NCBI GenBank assembly: GCA_964434865.1
Contig: CAYSWV010000001.1
Coordinates: 124,001-188,000 of the forward strand
Length of the DNA stretch: 64,000 nt
DNA from: CAYSWV01 sp964434865
Lineage (GTDB): Bacteria > Cyanobacteriota > Cyanobacteriia > Thermostichales > Thermostichaceae
Direction: 5' to 3'
The notes under the pieces: model-generated
Told to the model about the DNA's origin: nothing
The model's database searches: none
The model's input: the letters and a program-made list of their open reading frames with translations, nothing else
Shown here: piece by piece, positions 33,233-41,963 of the stretch
How the letters are laid out: the number at the start of each line of letters is the position of its first letter
How positions within the stretch are numbered: position 1 is the stretch's first letter
Program-made: the position numbers and the translations under genes

Positions 33233-34240
33233 GTGAAGAAGCTCCATCATGGGGTGTCGCTGGGATCCCTTATTTTGACCTGTATGGGGTGTGGTCATGC
33301 GTCACCAACTGCTATTATTGAACCTTCAAGTGATCCTGAATCAGTAGCTCTAAGGACTGAGAATCTAGCTGCTAAACCAATCTCTGGGGACTTTGAGGCT
33401 GGGGATAGTATTCAAGGTTCAATGAGAGTAGCTCCTTTGGAGAGGGGTATGATACGAGACACTCTTGTGTATGATGGTTTGACTCGTAGCTATACTCTCT
33501 ATATCCCAACTAATTATCGTCAGCAGCGGACCCTAGCTTTAGTTATCGCACTCCATGGGTTGCTGGGTACAGGGGACGGCATGATGGATTTAACAGGTTT
33601 GAATTACTTTGCAGACCAAGATAATTTTATTGTAGTTTATCCCGATGCTGTCGAGCGGGAATGGAATTCACGTACTGATCCAAGGGGACCCGATGATGTC
33701 GGTTACCTAAAAACTTTGATTGATCAGTTGCAAACCCACTACCCTATCAACCCGGACTGGGTCTTTGTGACTGGGTTATCCAATGGGGGGCGGATGGCGT
33801 ATCAACTGGCTTGTGATCAGGCTGATGTAGTGACAGCTATTGCACCTGTGGCTACCTCCTTGGATGTCGATACTGCCTGCCAACCGGTTGAACCTGTTTC
33901 AGTCATGGCTTTTCATGGCCTCCAAGATCGAATTGTGCCCTATGGGGGTGGAGTCTCGCCCTTCTTTGCGCCTCTGGTCAGCCCTGAGGAACTTGTTGAC
34001 TACTTACCAGTCCCTGAAACGCTCTTATTTTGGTCAGATGTTAATGAATGCCTCACACGCTCATCGGAAATAACCAGTACCGGAACTCGTCAGATCGCTG
34101 ATCCCTGTGCCCGCAACACCCGTGTTGAACTTTTCACAATCGCTGATGGGGGGCATGTATGGCCAACATTTTCAAATTCGGCCTTATCAGCAACCGCAAC
34201 CATGGTTGAGTTCTTTAAATCCCATACCAAACTGCAATAA
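33233..34240 (+). CDS. Secreted esterase of the LpqC / polyhydroxyalkanoate depolymerase family
   Basis: A 335-residue protein beginning at GTG behind GAGGA. The N-terminus is a signal sequence with Cys residues (LILTCMGC), probably a lipoprotein signal. The catalytic domain (about 75-330) shows RSYTLYIP, the oxyanion motif ALHGLLG, the nucleophile elbow GLSNGGRMAY (Ser), the acid in FHGLQDRIVPYGGG and the His in ADGGHVWP. These are the hallmarks of the LpqC/PHB depolymerase and feruloyl-esterase group; the natural substrate cannot be told. It acts outside the cytoplasm by its signal. Nothing suggests an operon. Confidence 0.85.
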   Translation: MKKLHHGVSLGSLILTCMGCGHASPTAIIEPSSDPESVALRTENLAAKPISGDFEAGDSIQGSMRVAPLERGMIRDTLVYDGLTRSYTLYIPTNYRQQRTLALVIALHGLLGTGDGMMDLTGLNYFADQDNFIVVYPDAVEREWNSRTDPRGPDDVGYLKTLIDQLQTHYPINPDWVFVTGLSNGGRMAYQLACDQADVVTAIAPVATSLDVDTACQPVEPVSVMAFHGLQDRIVPYGGGVSPFFAPLVSPEELVDYLPVPETLLFWSDVNECLTRSSEITSTGTRQIADPCARNTRVELFTIADGGHVWPTFSNSALSATATMVEFFKSHTKLQ

Positions 34241-34308
34241 CATGATATCTCAGCCCCAATTTGGCCCCTATGGCTCGGGTTTTGTTATGTGAAGCATGCA
34301 TCTCCAGG

Positions 34309-34496
34309 CTCAGATCACGGCTACTTTGCTTCAGATCACACGTACTTAGTCTTAGATCAAGCTTACTTTGCCTCAAGTCAGGCTTACTTTGCCTTAGGGT
34401 ACCTTTGCTGTGCCTCAGATCAAGCTTACTTGACTTCAAGTGAAGTTGACTTAGCCTTAGGTTAAATTGACTTAGCTTTAAATCTGGCTAACTCTG
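34309..34496. repeat. 21-bp degenerate tandem repeat, nine units
   Basis: Units of exactly 21 bases (first one 20) follow each other, with consensus close to CCTCAGATCAAGCTTACTTTG. Unit starts are 34309, 34329, 34350, 34371, 34392, 34413, 34434, 34455 and 34476. The array fills most of the 320-base gap between two convergent genes. Because 21 is seven codons, both strands show short open frames with a seven-residue rhythm; I treat these as by-products. Confidence 0.85.
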
Positions 34497-34560
34497 GGAT
34501 TGGGATCAGCTACTTTGAAATGAAGCCCCAATGTCTCATGAGTGTGCCAACTACATCACC

Positions 34561-35079
34561 TTATTCATTGGCAACCTCTTCCTCTGATTGGTCTGGATCG
34601 TCAAATAAAGCTTCAACATTTTTGAGCCGATCGAGTAACAGTTGCACCTGTCGCTGATTGGACTGGATGGTATCGGTTAGGGTAGTTAGCTCTTCAGGGA
34701 TCTGTTGTTGTAGGGTGTCCTGTAGCTGCTGTTGTCGACTGAGTTCGGCGGCAACTTCCTCAATCTGGGCCAGTAGCTCTTGTCTCGCGGCTTCTTCCTC
34801 CTGAAGGCGTTCTTGATAGAGGCGCTCTTGAATTAAGAACCGATAAGCAAACCAACCCACCACCACAATGGTCATAAACACAGCGATCACTAAACCTGTG
34901 ACCAACGTTTGGAGTAGTCCCCTCATCCGGTCCATGCGGCGATAGAGTTGCTCAACTTCCTGTTTGAGATTGAGATGCTGCTCTAGGATCCGCTCAGGTG
35001 AGACGATCGTAGTAGCCTCTGAGGGTTGAGAGTTGGGCGGCAAGCTAAGCGAGGGATCATGGGGGGGAGGTTGAGTCAT
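34561..35079 (-). CDS. Single-span membrane protein with coiled coil
   Basis: A 172-residue protein. The first 30 residues are Pro/Ser-rich, residues about 55-82 form one membrane segment (LLQTLVTGLVIAVFMTIVVV), and the rest is a charged, Gln/Glu-rich coiled coil (about 88-155) with an acidic end. I do not recognise a family. It lies 173 bases downstream of the tandem MscS genes on the same strand, so a membrane role alongside them is possible but unsupported. Confidence 0.6.
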   Translation of the reverse strand: MTQPPPHDPSLSLPPNSQPSEATTIVSPERILEQHLNLKQEVEQLYRRMDRMRGLLQTLVTGLVIAVFMTIVVVGWFAYRFLIQERLYQERLQEEEAARQELLAQIEEVAAELSRQQQLQDTLQQQIPEELTTLTDTIQSNQRQVQLLLDRLKNVEALFDDPDQSEEEVANE

Positions 35080-35217
35080 TAGCGTTCTCAGGCCGTTAAG
35101 ATCTAGGTAACTAGGATAAATACAGCATAGGCAATCAACATTGATCTAAGCCAGTATTAGTTCATACTCTAACCATCTATCTCATTAAACATCCAACTAT
35201 CCAGCTTATTCAACTTT

Positions 35218-35266
35218 GGCCGAAAGAGACTGATTGGCCAAAAGAGACATACCTAAAGAGACATAG
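35218..35266. repeat. Short degenerate tandem repeat at the MscS stop codon
   Basis: Three imperfect copies of a 14-18 base unit (GGCCGAAAGAGACTGATT, GGCCAAAAGAGACATAC, CTAAAGAGACATAG) sit head to tail; the last contains the stop codon of the minus-strand MscS gene. Confidence 0.6.
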
Positions 35267-36401
35267 GTGAGTCAATATAAACTACCGATTCTGGTGTTGT
35301 AAAGTGAAGCCCATAGGCCGCCAGCTTTTTAGCTAGTGTATCATTGGCTAACTCCAGTAACCGCTTCCGTAACTTAAGTGAACTTTCTCCCGAACTGGAG
35401 ATAAAAAAGATAATCCGAGCTCGAGTCGCCATCAGCTTGGGTAAGGCGCAAAATTGGATCCGAGTACTTTCTTGATCAAAACCCCAAAAAACTTGGCTAG
35501 CTTCCTCAACCATTTGTTGAACCAGAGCTTGTTCAGCTGTCTTTAAAGTTTTAGTGAAGTCCAAGCATAACAAGGCCATCACCTTTTTGCCACGACTAAT
35601 ATTTTCAATGTGTTTACTGGCCATCAGTGAATTAGGCACAATAATGATGGTATTTTGGGCCACTGTACGTAGCTTAGTCGAGCGTAACCCAATGGCCTCA
35701 ACACGACCATAAACATCTTCAGCATACATATTAAAATTAACTCGAATATACTCACCAGGTCGGTAAGGCCGATCTAAATAGAGTTCTAAGGTTCCAAATA
35801 GTCGACTCAACGTCTGTTGGGCGGCAAAGGCAACCGCAATCCCTCCAATCCCTAAACTCGTGATCAGAGCAAAGGGATTAACCCCTAGGCCAATAGCAAA
35901 TATAGAAACCACAGCCACACTAATGAGACAATACACCAAGGTTTCAAAGGCTAAGACGATCTCATTCACTTCACCAAACCAGCGTTGAACCAACACAATC
36001 ACTGATCGCCGAATGATCTGTTGAGCAATTTTAGATGCAAGCAGAATGACTGAAATTGAAAGAATAAAGTAAACTATTGATCCCAGAAAGGCGTAAAGTT
36101 CGTCGTTATTAATCAAGATATTAAGCCAAACGGCAATAAAGCTAAACGTAGCAATCTGGATAATCAGATTTTGAAAAGGCTGGATATATTGTTCAAAATA
36201 AGTGCTATCTGTTTCTTCAAGATAGCCACCACTGATCCGCAAAATCCACTGCAGTAAATGCGGTAGTGATCGCCCAAACGAAGGCGCACTCACCACCACC
36301 ACTGAAAATAACCCCAGCCTTAAGACCAGTTCTAAGACATCTTGCAGGATCTCGTCTTGGGCGATGATGTCGATCATCTTGAGGACCCTAGGATTACTCA
36401 C
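35253..36401 (-). CDS. MscS-family mechanosensitive ion channel (second of a tandem pair)
   Basis: A 382-residue MscS-type membrane protein. Four or five hydrophobic helices (about 25-200) precede the pore helix and beta domain, with the signature GIGGIAVAFAAQQTLSRLFG and then DRPYRPGEYI, VEAIGLRSTKLRTV and VPNSLMASKHIENIS. MscS channels release solutes on hypo-osmotic shock. The start is GTG 36401; ATG 36377 is possible. It lies 16 bases after the first MscS paralogue, with which it shares domain order, so the pair is an operon and could form mixed channels. Confidence 0.9.
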   Translation of the reverse strand: MSNPRVLKMIDIIAQDEILQDVLELVLRLGLFSVVVVSAPSFGRSLPHLLQWILRISGGYLEETDSTYFEQYIQPFQNLIIQIATFSFIAVWLNILINNDELYAFLGSIVYFILSISVILLASKIAQQIIRRSVIVLVQRWFGEVNEIVLAFETLVYCLISVAVVSIFAIGLGVNPFALITSLGIGGIAVAFAAQQTLSRLFGTLELYLDRPYRPGEYIRVNFNMYAEDVYGRVEAIGLRSTKLRTVAQNTIIIVPNSLMASKHIENISRGKKVMALLCLDFTKTLKTAEQALVQQMVEEASQVFWGFDQESTRIQFCALPKLMATRARIIFFISSSGESSLKLRKRLLELANDTLAKKLAAYGLHFTTPESVVYIDSPMSL

Positions 36402-36417
36402 ACACCTTACTATAAAA

Positions 36418-37548
36418 TTAAATATTCATAGATTGAGGAAAATCAAGCGTTTCTTGTTCAAGATCAAAGTTAATCCCAAACTCTCTCAGTCGCCTGAGGA
36501 TATTTTCTCTAGCAATCTCAAGCAGCCCTTTGCGTAACTCAAATGAAATCTCAGTGGTACCTAAAATAAAGAAAATGACTTGGGCCTCGACAATTTCTTG
36601 AGCTTGCTCATTAATAGAATCTTTTAAGGTGACCTGGGTCAAGCGATGATCGATACCCAAAATATCGCTGGTGCTACCCAAAATGAGCTGATGGATCAGA
36701 GCTTTCTCTTCGTCGGTCATTGATCGCAGAAAGGTCAGGTTGACCATCGAAATCACCCGTTTCGCCCGTGTCAAGTTCTCAATACTCACCTGGGCTAGAT
36801 TACTGTTAGGCACAATTACCAGGGTGTTTTTGCCCGATAGCCTGATCTTGGTTGACCGCCAGCCCACCGACTCCACGCGTCCCATGGTCCGATCGGGCAG
36901 ATGGATATATTCATCAACTGTGAAGGGTTGGTCAATGTAGAGGACAATACTCCAGAGAATTTGCTCAATCACCTTCTGGGAGCCAAAGGCCACGGCTGCC
37001 CCTGCCACACTCAAACTGGCAATCAATCCAATCAAGTTGATCGCATGGGTCTGAGCAAAGATAAATATAACGACTAAGACAATCGCGGCTTTGCTTAAGA
37101 CTTGCCCCAACACCAGGAGATCACTATTAATTTTGGTGTGGTCTTCCAGGGCAATTTCAAGTAAGTACTTATCAAATAGATCTTTGAAAATCCTAAAGCC
37201 CATGACGGTGACAGTTAAGCCTACCACCAAGCCGAGGGGGATTTCTAGGTATTCTAACCAGTCGGGATCAGAAATAGACAGCAGAATCAGATCAACGGTT
37301 ACCAGAATCGTGGCCACCCCCAATCCATTTTGATGAGGCTGAATGACACTCTGATAAATGCCCTGGGCTTCCTGAGGTGAGAGGCGGTTGACTAAAGTCT
37401 CAAGGAGCTTGGGGAGTTGAACGTAGGATAAGCCAGCAATCAGTAAAAAGACGAGAAAGCAGACCACCCCCAAAGTTAGAGCTACCCCTATCCTTAAGGA
37501 ATCGGGCAAATTAAGTCCACTCTCTAAGCTATTGATGATCTCATTCAT
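36418..37548 (-). CDS. MscS-family mechanosensitive ion channel (first of a tandem pair)
   Basis: A 376-residue MscS-type channel. Membrane helices cover about 15-180; the conserved region reads ASLSVAGAAVAFGSQKVIEQI, then DQPFTVDEYIHLPDRTMG, VESVGWRSTKIRL and VPNSNLAQVSIENLT. Compared with its neighbour, the pore-region glycines are partly replaced (AGAAVAFGSQ versus GGIAVAFAAQ). ATG 37548 is preferred because AAGGTG lies six bases upstream; an 18-codon longer frame exists. It is divergent from tex. Confidence 0.9.
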   Translation of the reverse strand: MNEIINSLESGLNLPDSLRIGVALTLGVVCFLVFLLIAGLSYVQLPKLLETLVNRLSPQEAQGIYQSVIQPHQNGLGVATILVTVDLILLSISDPDWLEYLEIPLGLVVGLTVTVMGFRIFKDLFDKYLLEIALEDHTKINSDLLVLGQVLSKAAIVLVVIFIFAQTHAINLIGLIASLSVAGAAVAFGSQKVIEQILWSIVLYIDQPFTVDEYIHLPDRTMGRVESVGWRSTKIRLSGKNTLVIVPNSNLAQVSIENLTRAKRVISMVNLTFLRSMTDEEKALIHQLILGSTSDILGIDHRLTQVTLKDSINEQAQEIVEAQVIFFILGTTEISFELRKGLLEIARENILRRLREFGINFDLEQETLDFPQSMNI

Positions 37549-37643
37549 GTAGCACCTTAAGCCCGATAGAAACGATCGGATCTGCAGCATCAAGCTGATC
37601 ATAGCGGCTAAACTATACGACGATTCTCGATCTTTCTCTCGCT

Positions 37644-39800
37644 ATGTTTACTATTGCTGATCAACTAGCCCAAGACTTGTCCCTCTCGCTCAGTCAGGTC
37701 CAAGCAGTTCTGGAATTATTGAATGATGGGGCCACCATCCCGTTTATTGCTCGTTATCGCAAAGAACGTACGGGTGAGATGACCGAGGTGCAGCTACGAG
37801 AGTTTGTGGATCGATACACGTATTTAACCGATCTCAATGAGCGCAAGGCCACAATTCTCAAGTCGATTGAACAACAAGGGAGGTTAACCTCAGATCTCAA
37901 AGCCCAGATTGAAGCTTGCCTACTTAAAAATGAACTTGAAGATCTGTACTTACCCTATCGACCTAAACGACGGACTCGGGCCGCTATTGCTCGGGAACGA
38001 GGTCTAGAACCCTTAGCTCATCTGATCCAGGCCCTCAACTGCCCTCATCACAAAGGCGGATCGCTCCAGCAAGAAGCTAGTCCCTACATCAATTCTGATC
38101 AAGATCTTCCTACTCTGGATGCTGTTTTAAAAGGGGCCTCCGATATTTTGGCCGAAACCTTAGCAGAGCGAGCCGAGGTGAGAGTTTATGTGCGCAAGCA
38201 AATCAGCAGAACCGGGATCATTACTGCAAAAATTAAACCCGAGCATCCCGTTGGCTCCACTAAGTTTGAAATGTATCGAGATTACAGCTGCCCGATTGGG
38301 TCAATAGCGCCTCACAATTTACTAGCGTTGCTGCGAGGTGACACCGAAAAGATTTTGTCAGTTCAACTAACCTTTGATGAAGCTTTGATCCTCTCTGAAT
38401 TAGAGCGCCGCGAGATTAAAACGCAAAATCCTGATATAAGAGTATTTTTGCAAACCATGATCAAAGATGCCTTGACCCGTTTACTCAAAGGCTCCCTAGT
38501 CAATGAAGTTATGACTGATCGTAAAGTTTGGGCCGATCAAGAATCGATCAAAACCTTCGCTGCTAATTTACGTGATTTATTGCTAGCCGCCCCAGCGGGG
38601 ATGCAGCCCACTTTAGGCATTGATCCTGGCTTTAGAACGGGGTGTAAAGTTGCTGTGTTGAGTAAAACGGGGCAGCTAATTGCTCATCAGACCCTTTATC
38701 CTCATCAAGGATCTCAGCAGCGAGATCAGGCTATCCAGACGGTTCAACACTTAATTCAAACGCATCAGATTCAACTGATTGCCATCGGTAATGGGACAGC
38801 AGGTCGAGAAACGGATCAGTTTATTGGAGAGTGTTTGCAAGGGCTGGACTCTAAACCGATTAAAGTGATGGTGAGTGAGGCAGGCGCTTCCGTGTATTCG
38901 GCTAGTCCTTTAGCGGTGGCTGAATTTCCTGATTTGGATGTTACGGTGCGAGGGGCGATTAGTATTGGTCGTCGGTTACAAGATCCCCTCGCTGAACTGG
39001 TGAAAATTGATCCAAAATCGATTGGGGTGGGTCAGTATCAACATGATGTGGATCAAAAACAGCTTAAACAAACGCTGCAAGATACCGTTGAAAGTTGTGT
39101 GAACTATGTTGGGGTTGACGTGAATACCGCCTCTAAAGAACTGCTGACCTATGTAGCTGGAATCACACCCAGAATTGCCGCTAATCTGGTGCAGTATCGT
39201 GATCAACAAGGCCCCTTCCAGAATCGCCGCACCCTATTGAAAGTACCCCAGTTAGGCCCCAAAGCTTTTGAACAAGCAGCTGGATTTCTCAGGATTCGCC
39301 AGGGTGATCACCCCTTGGACAATACAGCCGTGCATCCAGAACGTTATCCTGTCGTTGAACAGATGGCCACTGATCTAAAGGTCGCCTTAGTTGAACTCCC
39401 CCAGGCTACCGAGCGGTTAAAGCATCTAGATCTGGCTCCCTACATCAATTCAACCTTGGGTGAGCCCACTCTACGCGACATCCTACAAGAACTGGAAAAA
39501 CCAGGCCGTGACCCACGAGATCAGTTTCTTTATGCCACCTTTAGTGATCACATTCAAACATTGGAGGATCTACAAGTGGGTATGGATCTAGAAGGCATGA
39601 TTACCAATGTGACTAACTTTGGTGCGTTTGTTGATATTGGTGTTCATCAGGATGGCCTGGTTCACATTTCCCAACTGGCTAATCAATTTGTCTCCGATCC
39701 CAAAGCTATCGTTAAAGTAGGGCAAATTGTCAAAGTCCGAGTGCTACAAGTGGATCCGAAGTTAAAACGGATCAGTTTGTCGATGAAAGTGTTCTCCTAG
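37644..39800 (+). CDS. tex: Tex-like S1 RNA-binding transcription accessory protein
   Basis: A 718-residue Tex protein of usual length. The N-terminal helical part has the hallmark GATIPFIARYRKERTGEM; the YqgF-like domain (about 325-450) has GIDPGFRTGCKVAVL; the helix-hairpin-helix region (about 490-560) has VDVNTASKELLTYVAGI; and the C-terminal S1 domain (about 645-716) reads LEGMITNVTNFGAFVDIGVHQDGLVH, ending in ISLSMK. Tex binds nucleic acids and affects transcription and stress tolerance; its exact role is still open. The stop overlaps the stop of the convergent cupin gene by four bases. Confidence 0.96.
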   Translation: MFTIADQLAQDLSLSLSQVQAVLELLNDGATIPFIARYRKERTGEMTEVQLREFVDRYTYLTDLNERKATILKSIEQQGRLTSDLKAQIEACLLKNELEDLYLPYRPKRRTRAAIARERGLEPLAHLIQALNCPHHKGGSLQQEASPYINSDQDLPTLDAVLKGASDILAETLAERAEVRVYVRKQISRTGIITAKIKPEHPVGSTKFEMYRDYSCPIGSIAPHNLLALLRGDTEKILSVQLTFDEALILSELERREIKTQNPDIRVFLQTMIKDALTRLLKGSLVNEVMTDRKVWADQESIKTFAANLRDLLLAAPAGMQPTLGIDPGFRTGCKVAVLSKTGQLIAHQTLYPHQGSQQRDQAIQTVQHLIQTHQIQLIAIGNGTAGRETDQFIGECLQGLDSKPIKVMVSEAGASVYSASPLAVAEFPDLDVTVRGAISIGRRLQDPLAELVKIDPKSIGVGQYQHDVDQKQLKQTLQDTVESCVNYVGVDVNTASKELLTYVAGITPRIAANLVQYRDQQGPFQNRRTLLKVPQLGPKAFEQAAGFLRIRQGDHPLDNTAVHPERYPVVEQMATDLKVALVELPQATERLKHLDLAPYINSTLGEPTLRDILQELEKPGRDPRDQFLYATFSDHIQTLEDLQVGMDLEGMITNVTNFGAFVDIGVHQDGLVHISQLANQFVSDPKAIVKVGQIVKVRVLQVDPKLKRISLSMKVFS

Positions 39801-40339
39801 TACAAGGAGGATTGGGTTCCTCGTAAGACTTCTAGATCTTCTGCATCTAAAGCAACTGGGATCCCACTCCGGATCAGTTCTGCAAAGTTCTCATTCGGAA
39901 CCATAATGCATAGTGCATACAACCGCCCAGATCCAGTATTGCGAATTTCATGCAGACCCATGGGAGGCACTAATAAGCTATCTCCTGCATGAATCGGCAC
40001 TGCTTTACCATCGCAAACAGCAATACCTTCACCCTTTAGGATAAAAAAGAATTCAACAGCCATTTGATGTTGGTTAGGCGGTGTTTTTCCACCGGGATCA
40101 AAGATTTCAACACAGAAAGTTAAGGACACATCGGCTGTCAATTGATCAAATACGATCGCGAGCCGATTAGTATCTCCAGGACTGATGCGGTAGGCTTGGT
40201 AATCAAACGGAGATTTGATGATCGGGATCATGCACCGAGCTTTAGATTCAACCGATGAGGAGACTTTAGGTTCCGCTTTAGATTCCGCTTTAGATTGAAT
40301 AGATAAGGGTTGAGGAGGCGCTTGGATCAGGGTTTGCAT
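39797..40339 (-). CDS. Cupin-domain protein
   Basis: A 180-residue cupin starting at ATG with AGGAG upstream. The first 35 residues are low-complexity (SKAESKAEPK), encoded partly by a 12-bp duplication. The cupin core (about 60-150) has the metal-site pattern: PPNQHQMAVEFFFILKGEG and PMGLHEIRNTGSG, with His and Glu ligands visible. Cupins have many functions, so none is assigned. It follows the cysteine-hydrolase gene by 56 bases on the same strand, and the two may act on the same small molecule. Confidence 0.8.
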   Translation of the reverse strand: MQTLIQAPPQPLSIQSKAESKAEPKVSSSVESKARCMIPIIKSPFDYQAYRISPGDTNRLAIVFDQLTADVSLTFCVEIFDPGGKTPPNQHQMAVEFFFILKGEGIAVCDGKAVPIHAGDSLLVPPMGLHEIRNTGSGRLYALCIMVPNENFAELIRSGIPVALDAEDLEVLRGTQSSLY

Positions 40340-40395
40340 GGTTTTTACTCCTAAAGTAGTTTTAAAAGAGACTTGAATATCACCGAAATTAGACT

Positions 40396-41196
40396 CTAAG
40401 ACGATGAACTTAAAGCTTCAATCACAGCCTCAGTATCGGTCACAAATCCAAAACACTGATTCACGTTGTAGACAGTGGCCTTAAGGCAATAGTCAGGAGA
40501 GGTTGTTGCGGTGCCATCGGCAATTAAAATACAGTCATAGCCTAAGCAGTGAGCATCTTGTAGCGTTGTCATCACACACTGATCAGCATTGACTCCGGTA
40601 AAGAAGAGGGTGGTTCGACCCAAGTTTTTTAAAATACTATCTAAGGGGGTATCCCAAAAACCACTCATCCGATACTTGTCTATATAGATATCATCAGGAT
40701 CTGTTGGCAACTCATCCACGATGGCAGCAGACCAGCTTCCCTTGGTTAAAACTTTAGAGCCACTTTGGGGTAACGGATCACCGAGGCCAGTTGCTTGACC
40801 GGAAGCATTGTAAACATGGCGCAGGTTGGCACTAATATTCAGCAAGTCGGGTCGATTGCCCCAATTGAGCCAAACGATGGGTATAGAGGCCTGTCGCAAA
40901 CGGGGCAACAACTGCTTCAGGGGTGCAATGGGATCTCGAGCTACTCTGATATCGACACCAATACTAGCTAGCCACCCCTGGGGATGACAGAAATCATTTT
41001 GCATATCAATGACCAAGATGGCAGCTTTGGCTAGATCTAGTTTTAAAGCCTTAGTGTGTGTTCTCAAATAACCATATTGAGGTGCTGAGGCGGGTCGTGT
41101 GATGTCAGCCACATCGGTGTCAACAGCCCAAGCATTGGGTTGAACGCCTAACGGATACAGTGTGCGATTTTTAAAGGCTGTTACATCCATGATCAT
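40396..41196 (-). CDS. Isochorismatase-family cysteine hydrolase
   Basis: A 266-residue enzyme of the isochorismatase/nicotinamidase family. The triad is visible: Asp in LVIDMQNDFCH, Lys in VLTKGSWSA and Cys in TGVNADQCVMTT. The sequence around IYIDKYRMSGFWDTPLDS resembles ureidoacrylate or biuret amidohydrolase-like members; the substrate is not certain. ATG 41196 is chosen (another ATG follows at 41190); the longest frame uses a GTG with no good ribosome-binding site. It is the first gene of a likely two-gene unit with the cupin. Confidence 0.82.
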   Translation of the reverse strand: MIMDVTAFKNRTLYPLGVQPNAWAVDTDVADITRPASAPQYGYLRTHTKALKLDLAKAAILVIDMQNDFCHPQGWLASIGVDIRVARDPIAPLKQLLPRLRQASIPIVWLNWGNRPDLLNISANLRHVYNASGQATGLGDPLPQSGSKVLTKGSWSAAIVDELPTDPDDIYIDKYRMSGFWDTPLDSILKNLGRTTLFFTGVNADQCVMTTLQDAHCLGYDCILIADGTATTSPDYCLKATVYNVNQCFGFVTDTEAVIEALSSSS

Positions 41197-41238
41197 AGGT
41201 AATGACTGAGAGATCCATCCTAAAGCACAGCTCAACAC

Positions 41239-41630
41239 TCACCTCAGGATTTAATGTCACGTTCAGAGATGACAAACCTTCATATCCTGATCGTAATATC
41301 TGCGTGGTTCTAAGTGGTTTAGATATGAAGTTCTGTTGACTTCTCTCCATCTGGGCGCTATAAGTAGTGTGTAATAAGCAACTTAGCCACTAGGGATAGC
41401 TTATGTACTGAAGTAGAAGGTAATATTAGCTTAGTCTATAACCAGAGAGACGTTAAGTTGAGTAAGTACTATAAGCAACAAGTAATACAAAGTATAAACA
41501 AGTCTTTATAAATGGTCGGAACTCCAAGTTAATGTAGATATAGGATAAATGTGTTCTTGCATACATCAATTTCAGTTTCTATCGACTTGAGTGTCTATTG
41601 ATCTAGTCTATTGATCTAAAGGTGGTTACT
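41239..41630. other. 392-bp intergenic region
   Basis: An AT-rich region between the divergent cysteine hydrolase and a small gene. It holds a 13-bp tandem duplication at 41594-41619 and the AAAGGTGG ribosome-binding site of the small gene; nothing else is visible. Confidence 0.45.
41594..41619. repeat. 13-bp tandem duplication
   Basis: TCTATTGATCTAG is followed directly by TCTATTGATCTAA, immediately upstream of the ribosome-binding site of the next gene. Confidence 0.85.
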
Positions 41631-41834
41631 ATGTTGACAATTCGTAGCCTTGTGAATGAGGTGATTCAGTCACACACCATGACCGCAACTCAACAGCAAA
41701 CTCTTAACTCTCTCCTGATCCGCTCCAGATGTTCAACGTCTGATCTCGAAGCCCTTGATCAGCTGACGGCAGCCCTGCAACGAGGTGATGTGCAGCTAAT
41801 AACCTTAACAGAGGCACCTAGCTTTGCCAGCTAA
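41631..41834 (+). CDS. Small conserved-looking cyanobacterial protein
   Basis: A 67-residue helical protein. ATG 41631 follows AAAGGTGG; an in-frame GTG three codons earlier overlaps that site and is less likely. The pattern LTIRSLVNEVI then LNSLLIRSRCSTSDLEALDQLTAALQRGDVQL recalls short cyanobacterial proteins of unknown function. No domain name can be assigned. It lies 130 bases before the isoaspartyl peptidase gene. Confidence 0.6.
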   Translation: MLTIRSLVNEVIQSHTMTATQQQTLNSLLIRSRCSTSDLEALDQLTAALQRGDVQLITLTEAPSFAS

Positions 41835-41963
41835 TCTCTAGATTCAGCAGATCTAAGCTGGAATTCCAAGAGAGACCCATGGCTGCTACCATTAGAACGT
41901 TTTCTGTGACAACTCAACTCCACATTGAGATCTGAGTTCAATCCAGGCTGACAGAGGAATCTA

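Noticed and set aside
34215..34443. Open frames on both strands with a seven-residue rhythm (LRQSKLD-like; LLCLRS-like)
   Set aside because: They are produced by the 21-bp tandem array; no start signal and no family features.
34309..34496. CRISPR array
   Set aside because: Units are contiguous with no spacers and are diverged, unlike CRISPR repeats; no cas genes nearby.
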